Shown: positions 22,404-32,555 of the stretch, piece after piece
Numbering within the stretch: the stretch's first letter is position 1
Layout: the number at the start of each line of letters is the position of its first letter
Assembly: GCF_001619985.1 (NCBI RefSeq)
Contig: NW_017264195.1
Span: forward strand, 1,426,001-1,490,000
Direction: 5' to 3'
Origin: Xylona heveae TC161
Taxonomy: Eukaryota; Ascomycota; Xylonomycetes; Xylonales; Xylonaceae
DNA: 64,000 nucleotides
The notes under the pieces: generated by a model
Told to the model about the DNA's origin: nothing
What the model saw: the letters and a program-made list of their open reading frames with translations, nothing else
Databases searched by the model: none
Program-made: the position numbers and the translations under genes

Positions 22404-22554
22404 TCCACAAATGCCACCCCAACCATCCTCCGGACCACAAAATATATTCATGGATAACTCAATGAGAAATTGATATTAGAACTTGTATTTTGGCATATAA
22501 ATAGAGTAGATAGTGACTTTAAAGAATATCAATTTATTATTGCTAAATCCTGGG

Positions 22555-23637
22555 TCAGTATTTTGTGTACCATCCACCTGCTGCAATTACTGCCTCGATC
22601 CGTCGGGGCATACTCTCCACTAAAGAAACAAATATTTCCTCACTAATTGCATCCCAGCCTGCCTTCAAAGCATCAAAAAGTCTTCTCTCAGCCCTCCAAT
22701 CTACCGATGTATCGTCAAGGAGCTCTGGATGGTGCTTATAAAGCCATTCTTTAAGCATATGCCAGGCGTGCTCTATAGGGTTCAAATCTGGTGAGTACGG
22801 GGGCCATTCCATCACTGGTATTCCATGATCCTGAAGCCATTGTCGCGCAATTCTTGCCCGGTGTATTGAGGCATTATCATGCATGAAGGTGAGGCCTGGC
22901 TCATAGATCTGGGGGATCCCTTCTTCAAGAACTGAGATATATGATGCTGCACTAGAGCCACCCCGAGCGGAGAGGGGATCTCCTGGCATATCAATTAAAT
23001 CAGTCCTCCCACCAGTGTAAAATCCACCCCAGACCATGATGGTTAAGTCCCTGCCCTTGCTGTATGGTTGAATCATAACTTTCTTCCATTTTTCATGTGG
23101 CTTTCGGAAGACCCAGCAGCGCTGTTTTCCTGCACCACGCTCCACCAAACACTCATCTGTCCATATGATGGAATACCACTCCTGAACCCAGTCGCGACGT
23201 GCCAAACACCATTCATATCTCTTCCGTGCAGCCTCAGGACCAAGCCGGGGCTTTTTTTGAGCGATCCATTTTGAAATTCCAGACTCTCCAAGCATTCTTT
23301 TGATGGTGTTGCAGGAGACATCAAGCTGAACTTCTTCGATCAATTGCTTATAATTTATAGTTGGGTCTTTGCGAATTAATCGCTCAATTAGTCGTATTGA
23401 TCGATCGCTCAACTTTTTAGGCCGTCCAGGACGTTTTTCAGGGCTTGGATTGCCTGTATCATGGTAACTTTCCACCGTACGTTTGACAGTGGAGTATGGT
23501 ATTTTGAACTGCTTAGAGATCTCAGCATTCGTATGCTTCAGTTTTGAGGCCGAACAAACTGCAACGCGTTCAGAGTTACTCAGCTCTCTCCGCCTAACAA
23601 TATTGCTGGCAATTGGAGCCAGCGGCCTCCTCAGCAT
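22555..23637 (-). CDS. Tc1-type transposase (DD34E)
   Basis: 360 residues from the ATG at 23637. The same frame stays open upstream to a TTG at 23772, but that lies outside the element, so the ATG is preferred. The N-terminal helix-turn-helix region (residues about 15-60, NAEISKQFKIPYSTVKRT) and a PEKRPGRPKKLS linker with the GRPKK hook come before the catalytic domain. The catalytic residues are intact: D in IIWTDE (about 158), D in FMHDNASIHR (about 254) and E in SPDLNPIE (about 289), with 34 residues between the last two. The enzyme would bind the terminal repeats and carry out cut-and-paste transposition. No stop or frameshift interrupts it. Confidence 0.92.
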   Translation of the reverse strand: MLRRPLAPIASNIVRRRELSNSERVAVCSASKLKHTNAEISKQFKIPYSTVKRTVESYHDTGNPSPEKRPGRPKKLSDRSIRLIERLIRKDPTINYKQLIEEVQLDVSCNTIKRMLGESGISKWIAQKKPRLGPEAARKRYEWCLARRDWVQEWYSIIWTDECLVERGAGKQRCWVFRKPHEKWKKVMIQPYSKGRDLTIMVWGGFYTGGRTDLIDMPGDPLSARGGSSAASYISVLEEGIPQIYEPGLTFMHDNASIHRARIARQWLQDHGIPVMEWPPYSPDLNPIEHAWHMLKEWLYKHHPELLDDTSVDWRAERRLFDALKAGWDAISEEIFVSLVESMPRRIEAVIAAGGWYTKY

Positions 23638-23694
23638 GTTGCTGTCTATTGTTGAATAAAAATGCTCATGATGGTGGACGCGACGCGTCGGAAG

Positions 23695-23722
23695 AATTGC
23701 CGTGATTTTTGGCGAGGTACTG
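23695..23722 (-). repeat. Right terminal inverted repeat of the Tc1 element
   Basis: Read inward on the minus strand it begins CAGTACCTCGCCAAAAATC and shares the ACGGCAATT block with the left end. Confidence 0.8.
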
Positions 23723-23724
23723 TA

Positions 23725-24305
23725 CAAGTCGAGCCCAAAACGGGACTTCTCGCCGACCGCCGAAACTTTCAACCAAGATTAGTTGAAGCTCTTAACTAAA
23801 TTGAACCGCATCACTCCGTTTAATAATTCTTTCCCAATGATAATCTTGCCTATACCAAAGCCAGAAATAATCTGAGCAAGTTGTAATAAATTCGACTCTC
23901 TTTCATAAATGAGATAAATATCCAGCGAGAAGCTACGAGGCGATCGTCAAGAACCTAACTTCGATTAGTTTATATCCAATATGAAGCGCTTTTTAATTTC
24001 CCGACTGAATCGTAGATCAATATTGGGAAACGATTCATAAACTGATATGGTCGGGCCTATCGGGCACTGCCGCCCTGGCGACATTCTCGCAGGTAGCCAA
24101 CCGTTTAGCGCTACGTCCGGCATCATGCACCAAACCGACCATCTCGAAGCCATCTAGACTTGCAGCGACATTATAAGACTCTAAGGGGAATAATTGAGGG
24201 CCTAAAAAAGATTTTCCGTAATGCGACAGGCGTAAAATGACAAAATAGGCTATCCAACTATCGAAACCAGAACTAGTGTATACCATTCTAAAGCTCAAAT
24301 CTGTT
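23725..24305. other. AT-rich gene-free flank between the Tc1 element and the 5S gene
   Basis: No supported gene. A minus-strand frame overlapping this stretch and the 5S gene (24355-24035) is rejected as chance. Confidence 0.5.
24279..24282 (+). promoter_or_regulatory. TATA element of the 5S rRNA gene
   Basis: TATA lies 27 bp upstream of the inferred 5S start, matching the TATA element near -29 known to be needed for Pol III transcription of Neurospora 5S genes. Confidence 0.6.
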
Positions 24306-24424
24306 ACATACGACCATAGACTGAGGAGAACTGGGCATCCCGTCCGCTCTGCCATACATAAGCCTCAGATCGGCGGACTAGTAGTTGGGTCGATGACGAC
24401 CAGCGAATCCCCGCTGTTGTATAT
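24306..24424 (+). rRNA. 5S ribosomal RNA gene, diverged type
   Basis: A 119-bp match to fungal 5S rRNA: it starts ACATACGACCATAG, includes the conserved CCCGTCCGCTCTGCC segment and the GACCAGCGAATCCCCGCTG block, and ends GTTGTATAT before a T-rich terminator (24424-24432). Bases differ from the usual ascomycete 5S, but stems are kept by paired changes: CTGAGG pairs with CCTCAG, and GGTCG/CGACC closes the hairpin that is usually GGTGG/CCACC. The terminal stem has one mismatch. In Pezizomycotina 5S genes are single and dispersed, and variant types coexist. The paired changes argue for a transcribed variant rather than a pseudogene. Protein-oriented annotation would miss it. Confidence 0.85.
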
Positions 24425-24434
24425 TTTTCTTTTA
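24422..24434 (+). terminator. T-rich Pol III terminator of the 5S gene
   Basis: The 5S end is followed directly by a TTTTTCTTTT run, the usual Pol III stop signal. Confidence 0.65.
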
Positions 24435-25095
24435 GTTTATTTTATTTTATTATTTTTTTAATTTTAATTTGGGTTCTCTTTCTCATGTCGCATCTATAGG
24501 TTTCCTTGGGAAAATACCATGATATGCAAATAAATTAGAAAAGAAAAAAAGAAAAGAAAAAGGAAGCCACCAAGGGGAAACAGAAAAGTAAGAGTGCATC
24601 ATCTCATGCGAGTCGTAATAATGCAAGCGAAAGGTCAAATAAGGTATAATCTCCTATCGTCAATAATTATGATTTATTTTAGAGCTCTGATATATAGCCA
24701 TCTAGCTCGTAGCAAGACTGTATAGCCGAGATGATAGGAAGCAAATGAAGGCGAAACGTAATTAGCTATTTGCACAATGTCATTATAAATGACACGGAAT
24801 GTACGCTCAGTCGTTGGGGCAGGAGAAGCTTGGAAAAAGAGAACATGTAGGACAGCGACAATAATGATAGATGCGCATAACATTGACGCTGTGCAATGTG
24901 TTCATCGTATGATACGTTACCATCCATCCCATCGTAAATTCATGGCTCATCCCAGTTGACATGGACTCGCACGTCCTCTTACATGACATCAAAATCATAC
25001 TCATTAGTTGCCCACTGCCCGGAGAGCTTGATCAGCCCGCTGTTACGTCCGATCATTGAGTGAGAGCTCATAACATTGTTTCATAGGAGTCTTTA
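24435..25095. other. AT-rich intergenic region
   Basis: No supported gene between the 5S gene and the 3' end of the orphan protein gene. Confidence 0.55.
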
Positions 25096-28000
25096 TCAGG
25101 CTCCCATGTCCAGCAACATGTTGTTATCCATCGGCCTGGACTTTGTGCCTCGAAGCTCACGAACAATCTCCCCACCTCGGTGCCACCAAAACTTCAAACG
25201 CCCAATCGCCTTTTTGGCTCTGTATTCAACATTCGACATGCCGACTGTGCCATCGTACGCGTACATGATTGTTACTGGGCCATGGCCAGTTGTTGCGGCA
25301 CCAGCAGAAGACCTTGACGCTAGAGGATGAAGAAGAGTATTCGTGCGGTCATATCCTCGAATGTCGTCTGTAGATTGGGATCTGGAAGTTGGTAGCTTCG
25401 CTCGAAGGTGAGTAATTCTCTTTTTTAGACTATTTCTAGGTTCGATTTGTGAGCTATCGTCCGAGAAGAAACTGCGAACGTCTTCTATGTTGAGCGGCGG
25501 TGAAGGAGCCGCCAAGCCAGTGGTAGGATAGCGATCACCTGGACTGTGAGCTCGACTGACGGGCCTTCCGAGCGTCCCCCATGCTCCTCCACTGGATATA
25601 GTGTCTGCATCTGAGCTGTTTAGGGCAAGCCTCCTCTGGAAATTTTCAAAGAGACTAAAGTTCTGCGGGCTCTCATCTGCAGCGTTGCTCCTCAAAAACT
25701 CCATTAAAGTTGGCATTTCCTGATCCGAGGTGTGAGGGCGAGATAGATCTCTTCTATGCTGTCGAAAAACATCATCTGTTGAAGCCGCTGATCTTACTAC
25801 TTTGCTTTTCTCTTTTGGCTGTTCATCTCTGGGCTTTGACACTGGGCTTGGCGCTGAGAGAGTTACTTCCATGGTCGGTCCGTCAGAGCTCCAAGGATAG
25901 CTTTCATCGAGATTCCAAGGCCGAGACTCCGGTGGCGAATTGGATCGTACGTCAATTGATGAAAGGCTGTTCGTAGCGTCCCCTCGACTCCGTTCACCAA
26001 TGATGTCGGCGGACGGTTCACAACTTCGGAGTGTCGCCTCCATTTTGGCAACTAGCTCGGCCGCAAATGGCATTTGAGCACTTTCCTCCAGCTGCTGCGG
26101 CACAGCAATAAAGCCTGTTTCAGGCGTAGTGGATGAGTGTGTTGTTAAGGTTACTGGAGCTGCTGCACAAGAAACAGGTGGCGGTGAGCTTAAGGTGTCT
26201 TGTAGGCTCGGGATTTCCTTCACTTTATTATTTTCCTCGATCCGTGAATGTGACGCATTTACTTTACATATCGCATTCTCTAGTGCATAAAATGTTGGTT
26301 TTTGTGTTTCTGAATGATCGTCCATCTCGTTTGACCGCAATGCATTGTTTGATCCCCGTTGGACAAGGGAGGATTTCTCGGCATCCAGTGTGGCCTTCGC
26401 AATTCCTGAAACCGGATCGCTCTCAGCTTTGGTGGGATCGAGAGCACTTCGGCTCGTATGAGCAAATCCTAGCTTCCTGGACAATATCGGGTCGTCCAAG
26501 TTTTCATCCTCCTGGAAGTGCGGACGACAGAGCGGTACGTCAAATGATACGCGTTTCGCCGTCGAAGCTTTAGATGAACTCCGGGGTCGTAGGTGGATTA
26601 GCTCCCCAGCTTCTGATGGACGTCGCCGGTCCTTCAATTGAAGTATATCTACTGATGGCAGCCTCCAATACGGCTTGGAAACTGAGCGACTTCGCCTCGT
26701 CAGCTGCTCCAGATTTGCCCAAGTGATTGCATTTCGGTCTTCTTCATGCCAGGAGATTGATGATTTCGGTCGCCGCATGGAACAAGATCCCTGAGACGAG
26801 GCTTGACTAAATAGACGACCTCTTTCCAGCCGAGGCAAATGGGAAAGAGCCTGCCGACGCCTCCATTGACGGCGCCTTTCGCCTAGGTCAGACCTAGAGG
26901 TAGGCTTTGCATCTGAGTTGGACGTTTTCTGAGCAGCTTCTTTTGTCTGTATTGGCTCCTCAATTTCAATTTTCTTTGATTCAACATCATTATCATTTTC
27001 AGATAAAAGGGCGCTCAAATAGGCCGAGCTTGCCAAGAAATCAGCTTGCTCTTCTTCTGATGACTCGATTTTCTCTGCTGACAATTCTGCCACCGGTGAG
27101 CTCTCCTCACTGTCACAGTATACCCTTTCCGAGGTGCTTGACGTTTTACTCTCGTCGACGGCTTGATCAGCAGATCCTGAGGTGTATGAAGGTGTCGACA
27201 TACCCGTCAGATATCGGCGGTCTTCTTCGAAGCGCTCGCTGTAATCATAGAAGAGCGGGGGTGGTACAACATTATCATGAGCGAGTAGAAAGCCTACGGG
27301 TTCAACGGATCGAGCGTTGACAGGATGGTACCGGCTGGATTCATAGAAAGCAACCTCATGGCGAGCCGTAGACCTTATATACGGCTGTGGGAGAGGTCTA
27401 AACTTCTCATATTGCGTTGCTCCCTTAACTAGCCTTGGTATCCGTGACACTCCAAAGTGCTTGTTTCCGCCAGGAGCTTGTCTCTGAATTGGCAGTGCCG
27501 CACCTGTCAAGCCTTTGTGGGTCGCTTTACCATCAGGAAAGTTCCTTGTCTTCTGAGAAGAAGCTGTAAATTCGCTGAGAGAGGGCGAAGAGGGACGGTA
27601 CCCGAAGCGTTCGAGTTGGGTTGGACGGCCGAGAAGATGGCGGGGGCGAATCGGCCCACTGTATTTGCCAGGATAGACAAGGTTACTATATCCTCTGTTC
27701 CCAGTTTGTGATTTTGGGGCCTGCGTCAATGAGTAAGATCTACGGCGATGTCTGCTCTGGACGCGGGAGAATTTTTGACCTCTTTTGCCGGTATTATGAG
27801 ACGAACCTTGACTGGACGGTGTCGTTCGCTGGGAAACAGGATACGTAGGTGCGCTGGAGGGAGAGTAGGGGCGAGGAGCATAGACATTTCCCCCAGCAGG
27901 ACGCGGCATTTTGGGCAGTGATCGGGGTTCTCGAGGAAATTGTGAGACTTTATGGGTGTGGTTCTTCCCATACATAGCTAATGATTCGATATCTCCAAGC

Positions 28001-28164
28001 TCTGTCGTGGTTTTAAGCATCCTGAGCACACCAGGAGATGGAGGTGGGACCGTTTCCCCGGGTATCCCAAGAAGTGGAAGCGGAGAGTTTCCATCTTGTA
28101 CTCCCTTTTGGCTGCTGATAGCAGATCGGCTGGAATCATTGTTTGAGAGCTGAGGAGACGCCAT
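25096..28164 (-). CDS. Large disordered fungal protein of unknown function
   Basis: A single 1022-codon frame from an ATG at 28164. It is rich in Ser, Pro, Arg and Glu, with many SP and RxxS sites, and shows no recognised enzymatic domain. The first 230 residues are basic and Tyr/Pro-rich; the middle is acidic (SSEEEQADFLASSAYLSALL). The last 60 residues (YAYDGTVGMSNVEYRAKKAIGRLKFWWHRGGEIVREL) are the only stretch that looks folded and conserved. The pattern fits a scaffold or cytoskeleton/cell-polarity protein, but that is a guess. Length, continuous frame and codon quality make a real gene likely; introns within low-complexity parts cannot be excluded. No family name is offered. Confidence 0.75.
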   Translation of the reverse strand: MASPQLSNNDSSRSAISSQKGVQDGNSPLPLLGIPGETVPPPSPGVLRMLKTTTELGDIESLAMYGKNHTHKVSQFPREPRSLPKMPRPAGGNVYAPRPYSPSSAPTYPVSQRTTPSSQGSSHNTGKRGQKFSRVQSRHRRRSYSLTQAPKSQTGNRGYSNLVYPGKYSGPIRPRHLLGRPTQLERFGYRPSSPSLSEFTASSQKTRNFPDGKATHKGLTGAALPIQRQAPGGNKHFGVSRIPRLVKGATQYEKFRPLPQPYIRSTARHEVAFYESSRYHPVNARSVEPVGFLLAHDNVVPPPLFYDYSERFEEDRRYLTGMSTPSYTSGSADQAVDESKTSSTSERVYCDSEESSPVAELSAEKIESSEEEQADFLASSAYLSALLSENDNDVESKKIEIEEPIQTKEAAQKTSNSDAKPTSRSDLGERRRQWRRRQALSHLPRLERGRLFSQASSQGSCSMRRPKSSISWHEEDRNAITWANLEQLTRRSRSVSKPYWRLPSVDILQLKDRRRPSEAGELIHLRPRSSSKASTAKRVSFDVPLCRPHFQEDENLDDPILSRKLGFAHTSRSALDPTKAESDPVSGIAKATLDAEKSSLVQRGSNNALRSNEMDDHSETQKPTFYALENAICKVNASHSRIEENNKVKEIPSLQDTLSSPPPVSCAAAPVTLTTHSSTTPETGFIAVPQQLEESAQMPFAAELVAKMEATLRSCEPSADIIGERSRGDATNSLSSIDVRSNSPPESRPWNLDESYPWSSDGPTMEVTLSAPSPVSKPRDEQPKEKSKVVRSAASTDDVFRQHRRDLSRPHTSDQEMPTLMEFLRSNAADESPQNFSLFENFQRRLALNSSDADTISSGGAWGTLGRPVSRAHSPGDRYPTTGLAAPSPPLNIEDVRSFFSDDSSQIEPRNSLKKRITHLRAKLPTSRSQSTDDIRGYDRTNTLLHPLASRSSAGAATTGHGPVTIMYAYDGTVGMSNVEYRAKKAIGRLKFWWHRGGEIVRELRGTKSRPMDNNMLLDMGA

Positions 28165-29062
28165 TGAGGGGGAAATGATTAGACAAACTGAGGTCTCTGA
28201 GCAGCATCATGGAAGAACAATTATGAGGGCGCCTTCAGTGGGCTGTCATAATTGTAGCATCCACGCTTTTCCGCCATCTCTTTTTTGGTAGTCACGAGGG
28301 GCGACCAGGCCTTTCGACAAATTGAAAATGCTCATGAAATGCTAGATTTGAGGGGACAAATGCTCGTGATTACCTTTACCAGCGATAGACGAGCTAGGAG
28401 GTGAGCGAAAATGTGAACCAATTTGCGTGTTCATGCTAGCAAAAGGAAAGAACGTGGCCGAGCTTAGCTTATGGACTGTTCTATCACATCCTCCCATCAG
28501 TTCCCTTAAAGCGTGGCAAATCAAAGTGGCTTATCGTTTGTCGAACTTTCATTCCAATTCCAGCTATAATTTGAAAGCTGGATTTCTGATCAGATGACTG
28601 ACACGGATTTAAGCAATTTTCATTGCCGGTCGAAACAATCCTCGGACACCATGCTGCAACCCTAGATTCTAGCATTGCTCTAAAACTCATATCAGAGCTT
28701 GCAAGGTCGATCTGAAGGTACAAGATATGACATCCCGAATGCTAGCATTCAATTCCTCAAGAGGATGGAATGCGTCTCGACGGATTACAGCAAGGAGCTT
28801 AAAGCTGGCTGTTTACCCTTTGGCAAGAGCGGCAAAGCTATAGGTCCCGTGAGAGGCAGGCATGGAGAGAGACCATGGCGCGCTGAATGAGTATGAGGTA
28901 TTTTAAGACAGCTCATTTTCCAAGAAGCAAACAAAGCTAGCTTTGGGTTGGTCCCGCTGTCTAAACCTCTAGAGATTGCCAGAGAAACGACTTTCTCACT
29001 GTGGCAACATAGGCTCGAGTGTGATCCATGCAAAGACATCTGTATACTATCTCATCTCTGCT
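28165..29062. other. No supported gene
   Basis: Tandem intergenic space between two minus-strand genes. Short frames on both strands overlap one another and have no recognisable domain. Confidence 0.55.
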
Positions 29063-29941
29063 TTAGGCGTAGAATCTCAAGCATCTTCCTTCATCATGTA
29101 TGCCCTTGCATTCTAACCCACAGACCCTTGTGCCACACTTCAAGCATCGTACTCTTCCCCAATACCCACAGATTTCGCAGAAGTAACGCTGTGGTAAATC
29201 CGAATCAGATGGATTGACGCGAGCAGCATTATAAGTGAGCGGAGGGGCCGATACCAGAGCCGAGATTTCTTCCGGTGATGGAGGTGAAGGGACGATGGAT
29301 TTAAGTAAAGGATCGCTCTCTTCTGGCGAAGGCGGGGTCGTCACAGCTGACGCGGGAAGCTGACATTGTACGCCCGGGGTAACTTGAGCGGAGTTAGGCT
29401 CAACTGAAGCTGATGTTGAAGCACGTTTTCCACGAGAGGATGAAGTCTTTGTGAGCTTTGCCGGAGGGGCTTCGATCGCGGAGATTGGGCCCGTCTGGTT
29501 GGCAAGTGCTGCCTCTTCATCTCCTAGATGATTGGCAAATGACTTCTGAGACATTAGAATCCTTCGTACGGCCTGCGTAACTTTGCCTTTAGATGCTGTT
29601 GAACGTTTTAGCCCGTCAACTCTCTCATGTTTGACTGCATTTAATATTGAGATGTGATTTATCTTACCCCTGCCGGCGGCATCTCTCTGGCGAACAGGTA
29701 CCGGTATCTGAACATCATGGTAATTATCCTTGTCTAGCTCTGCTAAGTGTTTGGCAATAGCATTATTCTGTCGCGCAGTATTATCTCTTCCGCCAAAGTT
29801 GACCTCTCGGGCGGCGCGCTTGCGGCCGCTGGAGGGCTGTATGGGTGCTTTTGATGGATCAAATCCTGTATCGGGGACGTACGCCCAGCCAGGAGCAGCG
29901 TTAGAGGACGAGGAATTTGGGACAACTTCAACGAAAGGCAT
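29063..29941 (-). CDS. vps71: HIT zinc-finger protein Vps71 (SWR1 chromatin remodelling complex)
   Basis: 292 residues, single exon. Vps71/Swc6 (human ZNHIT1) is a subunit of the SWR1 complex, which swaps H2A for H2A.Z in nucleosomes. The C-terminal zf-HIT module is complete (about residues 253-291): YFCEICGYWG, RCLKCGTRVC, then LECKGIHDEGRC, giving the Cys/His ligand pattern of the family with the usual FYA end. The middle carries a basic region (GRKRAAREVNFGGRD), also typical of the family, where Arp6 contact is expected. The acidic and Ser/Pro-rich linker (about 165-240) looks disordered. The ATG at 29941 is the first in the frame. Confidence 0.88.
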   Translation of the reverse strand: MPFVEVVPNSSSSNAAPGWAYVPDTGFDPSKAPIQPSSGRKRAAREVNFGGRDNTARQNNAIAKHLAELDKDNYHDVQIPVPVRQRDAAGRGKINHISILNAVKHERVDGLKRSTASKGKVTQAVRRILMSQKSFANHLGDEEAALANQTGPISAIEAPPAKLTKTSSSRGKRASTSASVEPNSAQVTPGVQCQLPASAVTTPPSPEESDPLLKSIVPSPPSPEEISALVSAPPLTYNAARVNPSDSDLPQRYFCEICGYWGRVRCLKCGTRVCGLECKGIHDEGRCLRFYA

Positions 29942-30309
29942 CCTATATCGCTGACTTCGCTCACTTCCAGTTAGCCGTTCAAACTTTCTGAAATGTTTCT
30001 TGGTGTGTTTGGCCGACGGTACCCTGCTGGTCTACTGTTTTGCCACCTGCTGTTACCCTGTGCAGACGAGCTCTCACCGCCTTCAAACGTTATGATTTCA
30101 TTGGCCCCGAGATGATAACTAGCCCAGCCACATTCATAACCTGTGAGGCCGAGGGAGCAAGGCACTCTTTGAGTTTATCCGCATAGAATTTGCTCAAAAT
30201 GTATTGCAGATATGTACAGGAATAAATAATCGTCATTTACGATCCCAATTCATGTACCTTCATATTTATCGCGAACCATGGCGTAAGAAGCTTTTGCGCG
30301 CCAGAGCTA
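29942..30309. other. Short intergenic region
   Basis: Between the vps71 start and the F-box gene stop, both on the minus strand. No gene seen. Confidence 0.6.
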
Positions 30310-31940
30310 CTAATATCCCATGCCATAGCTTTTGACCCTGCTCCAAACATACGCACGATCATTGCGCAATCCAAATTCGCCCCAGTCATCCGTCAGCCTG
30401 TTATAACTCCAATAGCCTTTCCAGGCCAGCTTATTGTTTCGAGCCCCGCGCCCACCGCTGCGCATTGCAAATTGCATTCTGTACATGTATTTGGGATCGA
30501 CACCTTCTGTCTCGACATGCAAATCACCCTCCTCTTCTTCCTCTTCGGTGGAAGACTTGCTGGCAGGTCCAGAAAGTCTCCAACGGCCTCGAAGGGCTGG
30601 TTTCATCACAGCCGAAGGCAAGTTACCAGTGTGATTTTTATGTAGGTTTTCTTTCACTAAGTGATGAACAACATCAATTGGCTCTGCAGTGGTAAGGAGG
30701 CTGATTGCCGTCCCATCACGGAAAAATCGCAAATACCGATAGTAGGTAACAATATGAATAGGGGTGTTCCAGGTTAATTGCATTGGTGACGCTGAACCAG
30801 GGCGAAGATAGTTCACAGTGCTAATATAGCATCCATTAAACCGTATACGTGGCCGAGAACGGAACATAAGTCTCCAGGAAGAAGCATAAGTCTCGTGGAG
30901 CAGCGAAAGCGTAAGCGGATCCGTTCCTACAAAGCCCGTACCATCGTGTTTTTCCGGGAAATCTCCGGGACCAAGTAATTGGTCGCCCTCACCGATGTAA
31001 GGTTCACCGAGGATAGTGCACTGCCAGTCGTAATGCATCGCGGGAAACCCAAATTTGTCTCCACAACATACGCGTTTCCAAATGCGCTCTTCGGTGCCAA
31101 CCAGGTAAGCTAATCGTTTGCACACTCGTGCTAGCATTGAAAGTGTTGCAACATCAGTCACAGCAGCGTGGACAAGTATTTCCACCAGCACTTCTTCAGG
31201 TATGGCTGCAATCGGGCAAGGTGGGGGAGGTGAGGCGTCAGTTGGTGGTGGCTCTGCGGGTATCGAGAGGCCAGAAAATCCCGAGATGAGCTCTGAGATC
31301 GATGCAGGAAGGCCGTGAGTCGAATCCTGAGCGGCGCGTGGCACTGCCGCGGCGGCAGTGGGCGTCGATGATGCTTTGTTGGCCGGCTTTGGCGGGAAAG
31401 CCGACGGTGGGAAATGTTTATTCTTGTAGGCTTTATCGACGCTCGAATCAAGCTTTTTACAAATAGTTGTTAGATGGTGATGTGAAATAGTCTCCCAGTG
31501 AGATCAAGAAAACCTACTCTGAACGCCTTTCTATACAAGCTCAAACTATCTCCAAGGACACCCTGTGTTTCTCTTTCAACAGCCTTTTCATAGTGCTCCA
31601 AGGCAGATTGCGGTTGCCAATTTTCTTGGATCCTCTTGCCAGCATCCGAAAGCTTTCTCCCACCCTGTCTTTTAACTTCCAAGTCATGGTATGCTTTAGG
31701 ATCCACCTCGTCTTCGCCCTTTTCGTTGGCATAGTCGCGGTTCTCGGTGGGAAGAGGCGGTATCCTTGGTCCCGATCGGGATGCAGATGAACTCGCAAAG
31801 GTTTCCGCTGCCGGAAAATTTTGATTTCTTGTAATAGCAGTCTGACCTCTTCTGCCTCCTGTTTGTCTAGTACGAGCTGAGACTTCGTCGCGCCATTTCT
31901 GACGGAAAGACTCGAGCTCAGGATTGGACTCGCCGTCCAT
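30310..31940 (-). CDS. hrt3: F-box protein, Hrt3/Pof7 family
   Basis: 521 residues from exons 31940-31518 and 31452-30310 (GTAGGT...AAAAAG, phase 0). Hrt3/Pof7 proteins are substrate receptors of SCF ubiquitin ligases. Features in order: a helical, MIT/TPR-like region near 100-160 (NWQPQSALEHYEKAVERE, then LDSSVDKAYKNKHFPPS), an F-box at about 224-265 (IAAIPEEVLVEILVHAA... VCKRLAYLV), then the Hrt3-specific region (WKRVCCGDKFGF; RPRIRFNGCYIS; YYRYLRFFRDGTAISLLTT) and the C-terminal GYWSYNRLTDDWGEF. The acidic Glu run (EEEEEEGD) lies in a loop. The order of domains matches the family throughout. Targets are unknown in filamentous fungi. Its promoter region is shared with mtm1. Confidence 0.88.
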
Positions 31941-32555
31941 TATAGCATGGATCTCAAGATCAGGTGGCGGTGGGGAAAAAGTATATATAATAAAGTAATC
32001 ATGAATGTATTATACAACAGATATTTAGTGATTCAAAAAAAGCAGCTGTGATTTAAATAATGATATGCCGCTCGCCATCCTCGTAATCAACATGACCATT
32101 GTTCAATGGTGGTGGAGAAGGTCGAGGTTAGTTGCTTATCCGGGAGATCAGCTTTATCTGATAATAATTTCCTATCTGGGTGATTTAGCCTCCATTCTGA
32201 GTCATCGATGGCGTAAAAGAAATGACTGACGTCTTTCATTTTCAGGGCCTAGACATCTCGCTTGATTGTTATCAGATCCGACCCAATGACCGAGTGGAGC
32301 AAACTTCGGTTCTAAGCTCAAGGAATCTCCGGAAACTTCTGGCAGGGCGACATCACCACTGAAGAATAAATTACTCCCTACCCGTCATCCACTACTGCGA
32401 AAGACCACGTTCCTAGAACCCGCTTTGACTTTTGCATTTCTTTTTTTCCGTTTGACATGCATTCAGCAAATCTGCTGCGGTGACTTCATTATTGCCGCTC
32501 TCTCACTCGTCCTGCCGCCATCAGATAATTTGCCTCTGTGGCCTCGGCCAAGCCA
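31941..32555. promoter_or_regulatory. Shared upstream region of hrt3 and mtm1
   Basis: 615 bp between two divergent starts; no gene and no specific binding site claimed. A frame upstream of the mtm1 ATG uses GTG and is not adopted. Confidence 0.5.

Larger units (their letters stand above)
22376..23722 (-). mobile_element. Tc1/mariner DNA transposon, 1347 bp, apparently complete
   Basis: The element is bounded by TA on both sides (22374-22375 and 23723-23724), the expected target duplication. Terminal inverted repeats begin CAGTAC at both ends; over the first 28 bp, 22 positions match between the left end and the reverse complement of the right end, including a shared ACGGCAATT block. The interior holds one uninterrupted transposase reading frame on the minus strand. 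Size, ends and target site fit the Tc1 branch. The imperfect repeats suggest either some age or naturally imperfect ends. Confidence 0.88.

Noticed and set aside
23638-23772. Longer transposase start
   Set aside because: The upstream TTG lies outside the right terminal repeat; the ATG at 23637 is inside the element.
24035-24355. 106-codon minus-strand frame
   Set aside because: Overlaps the 5S rRNA gene on the opposite strand and has no family resemblance.
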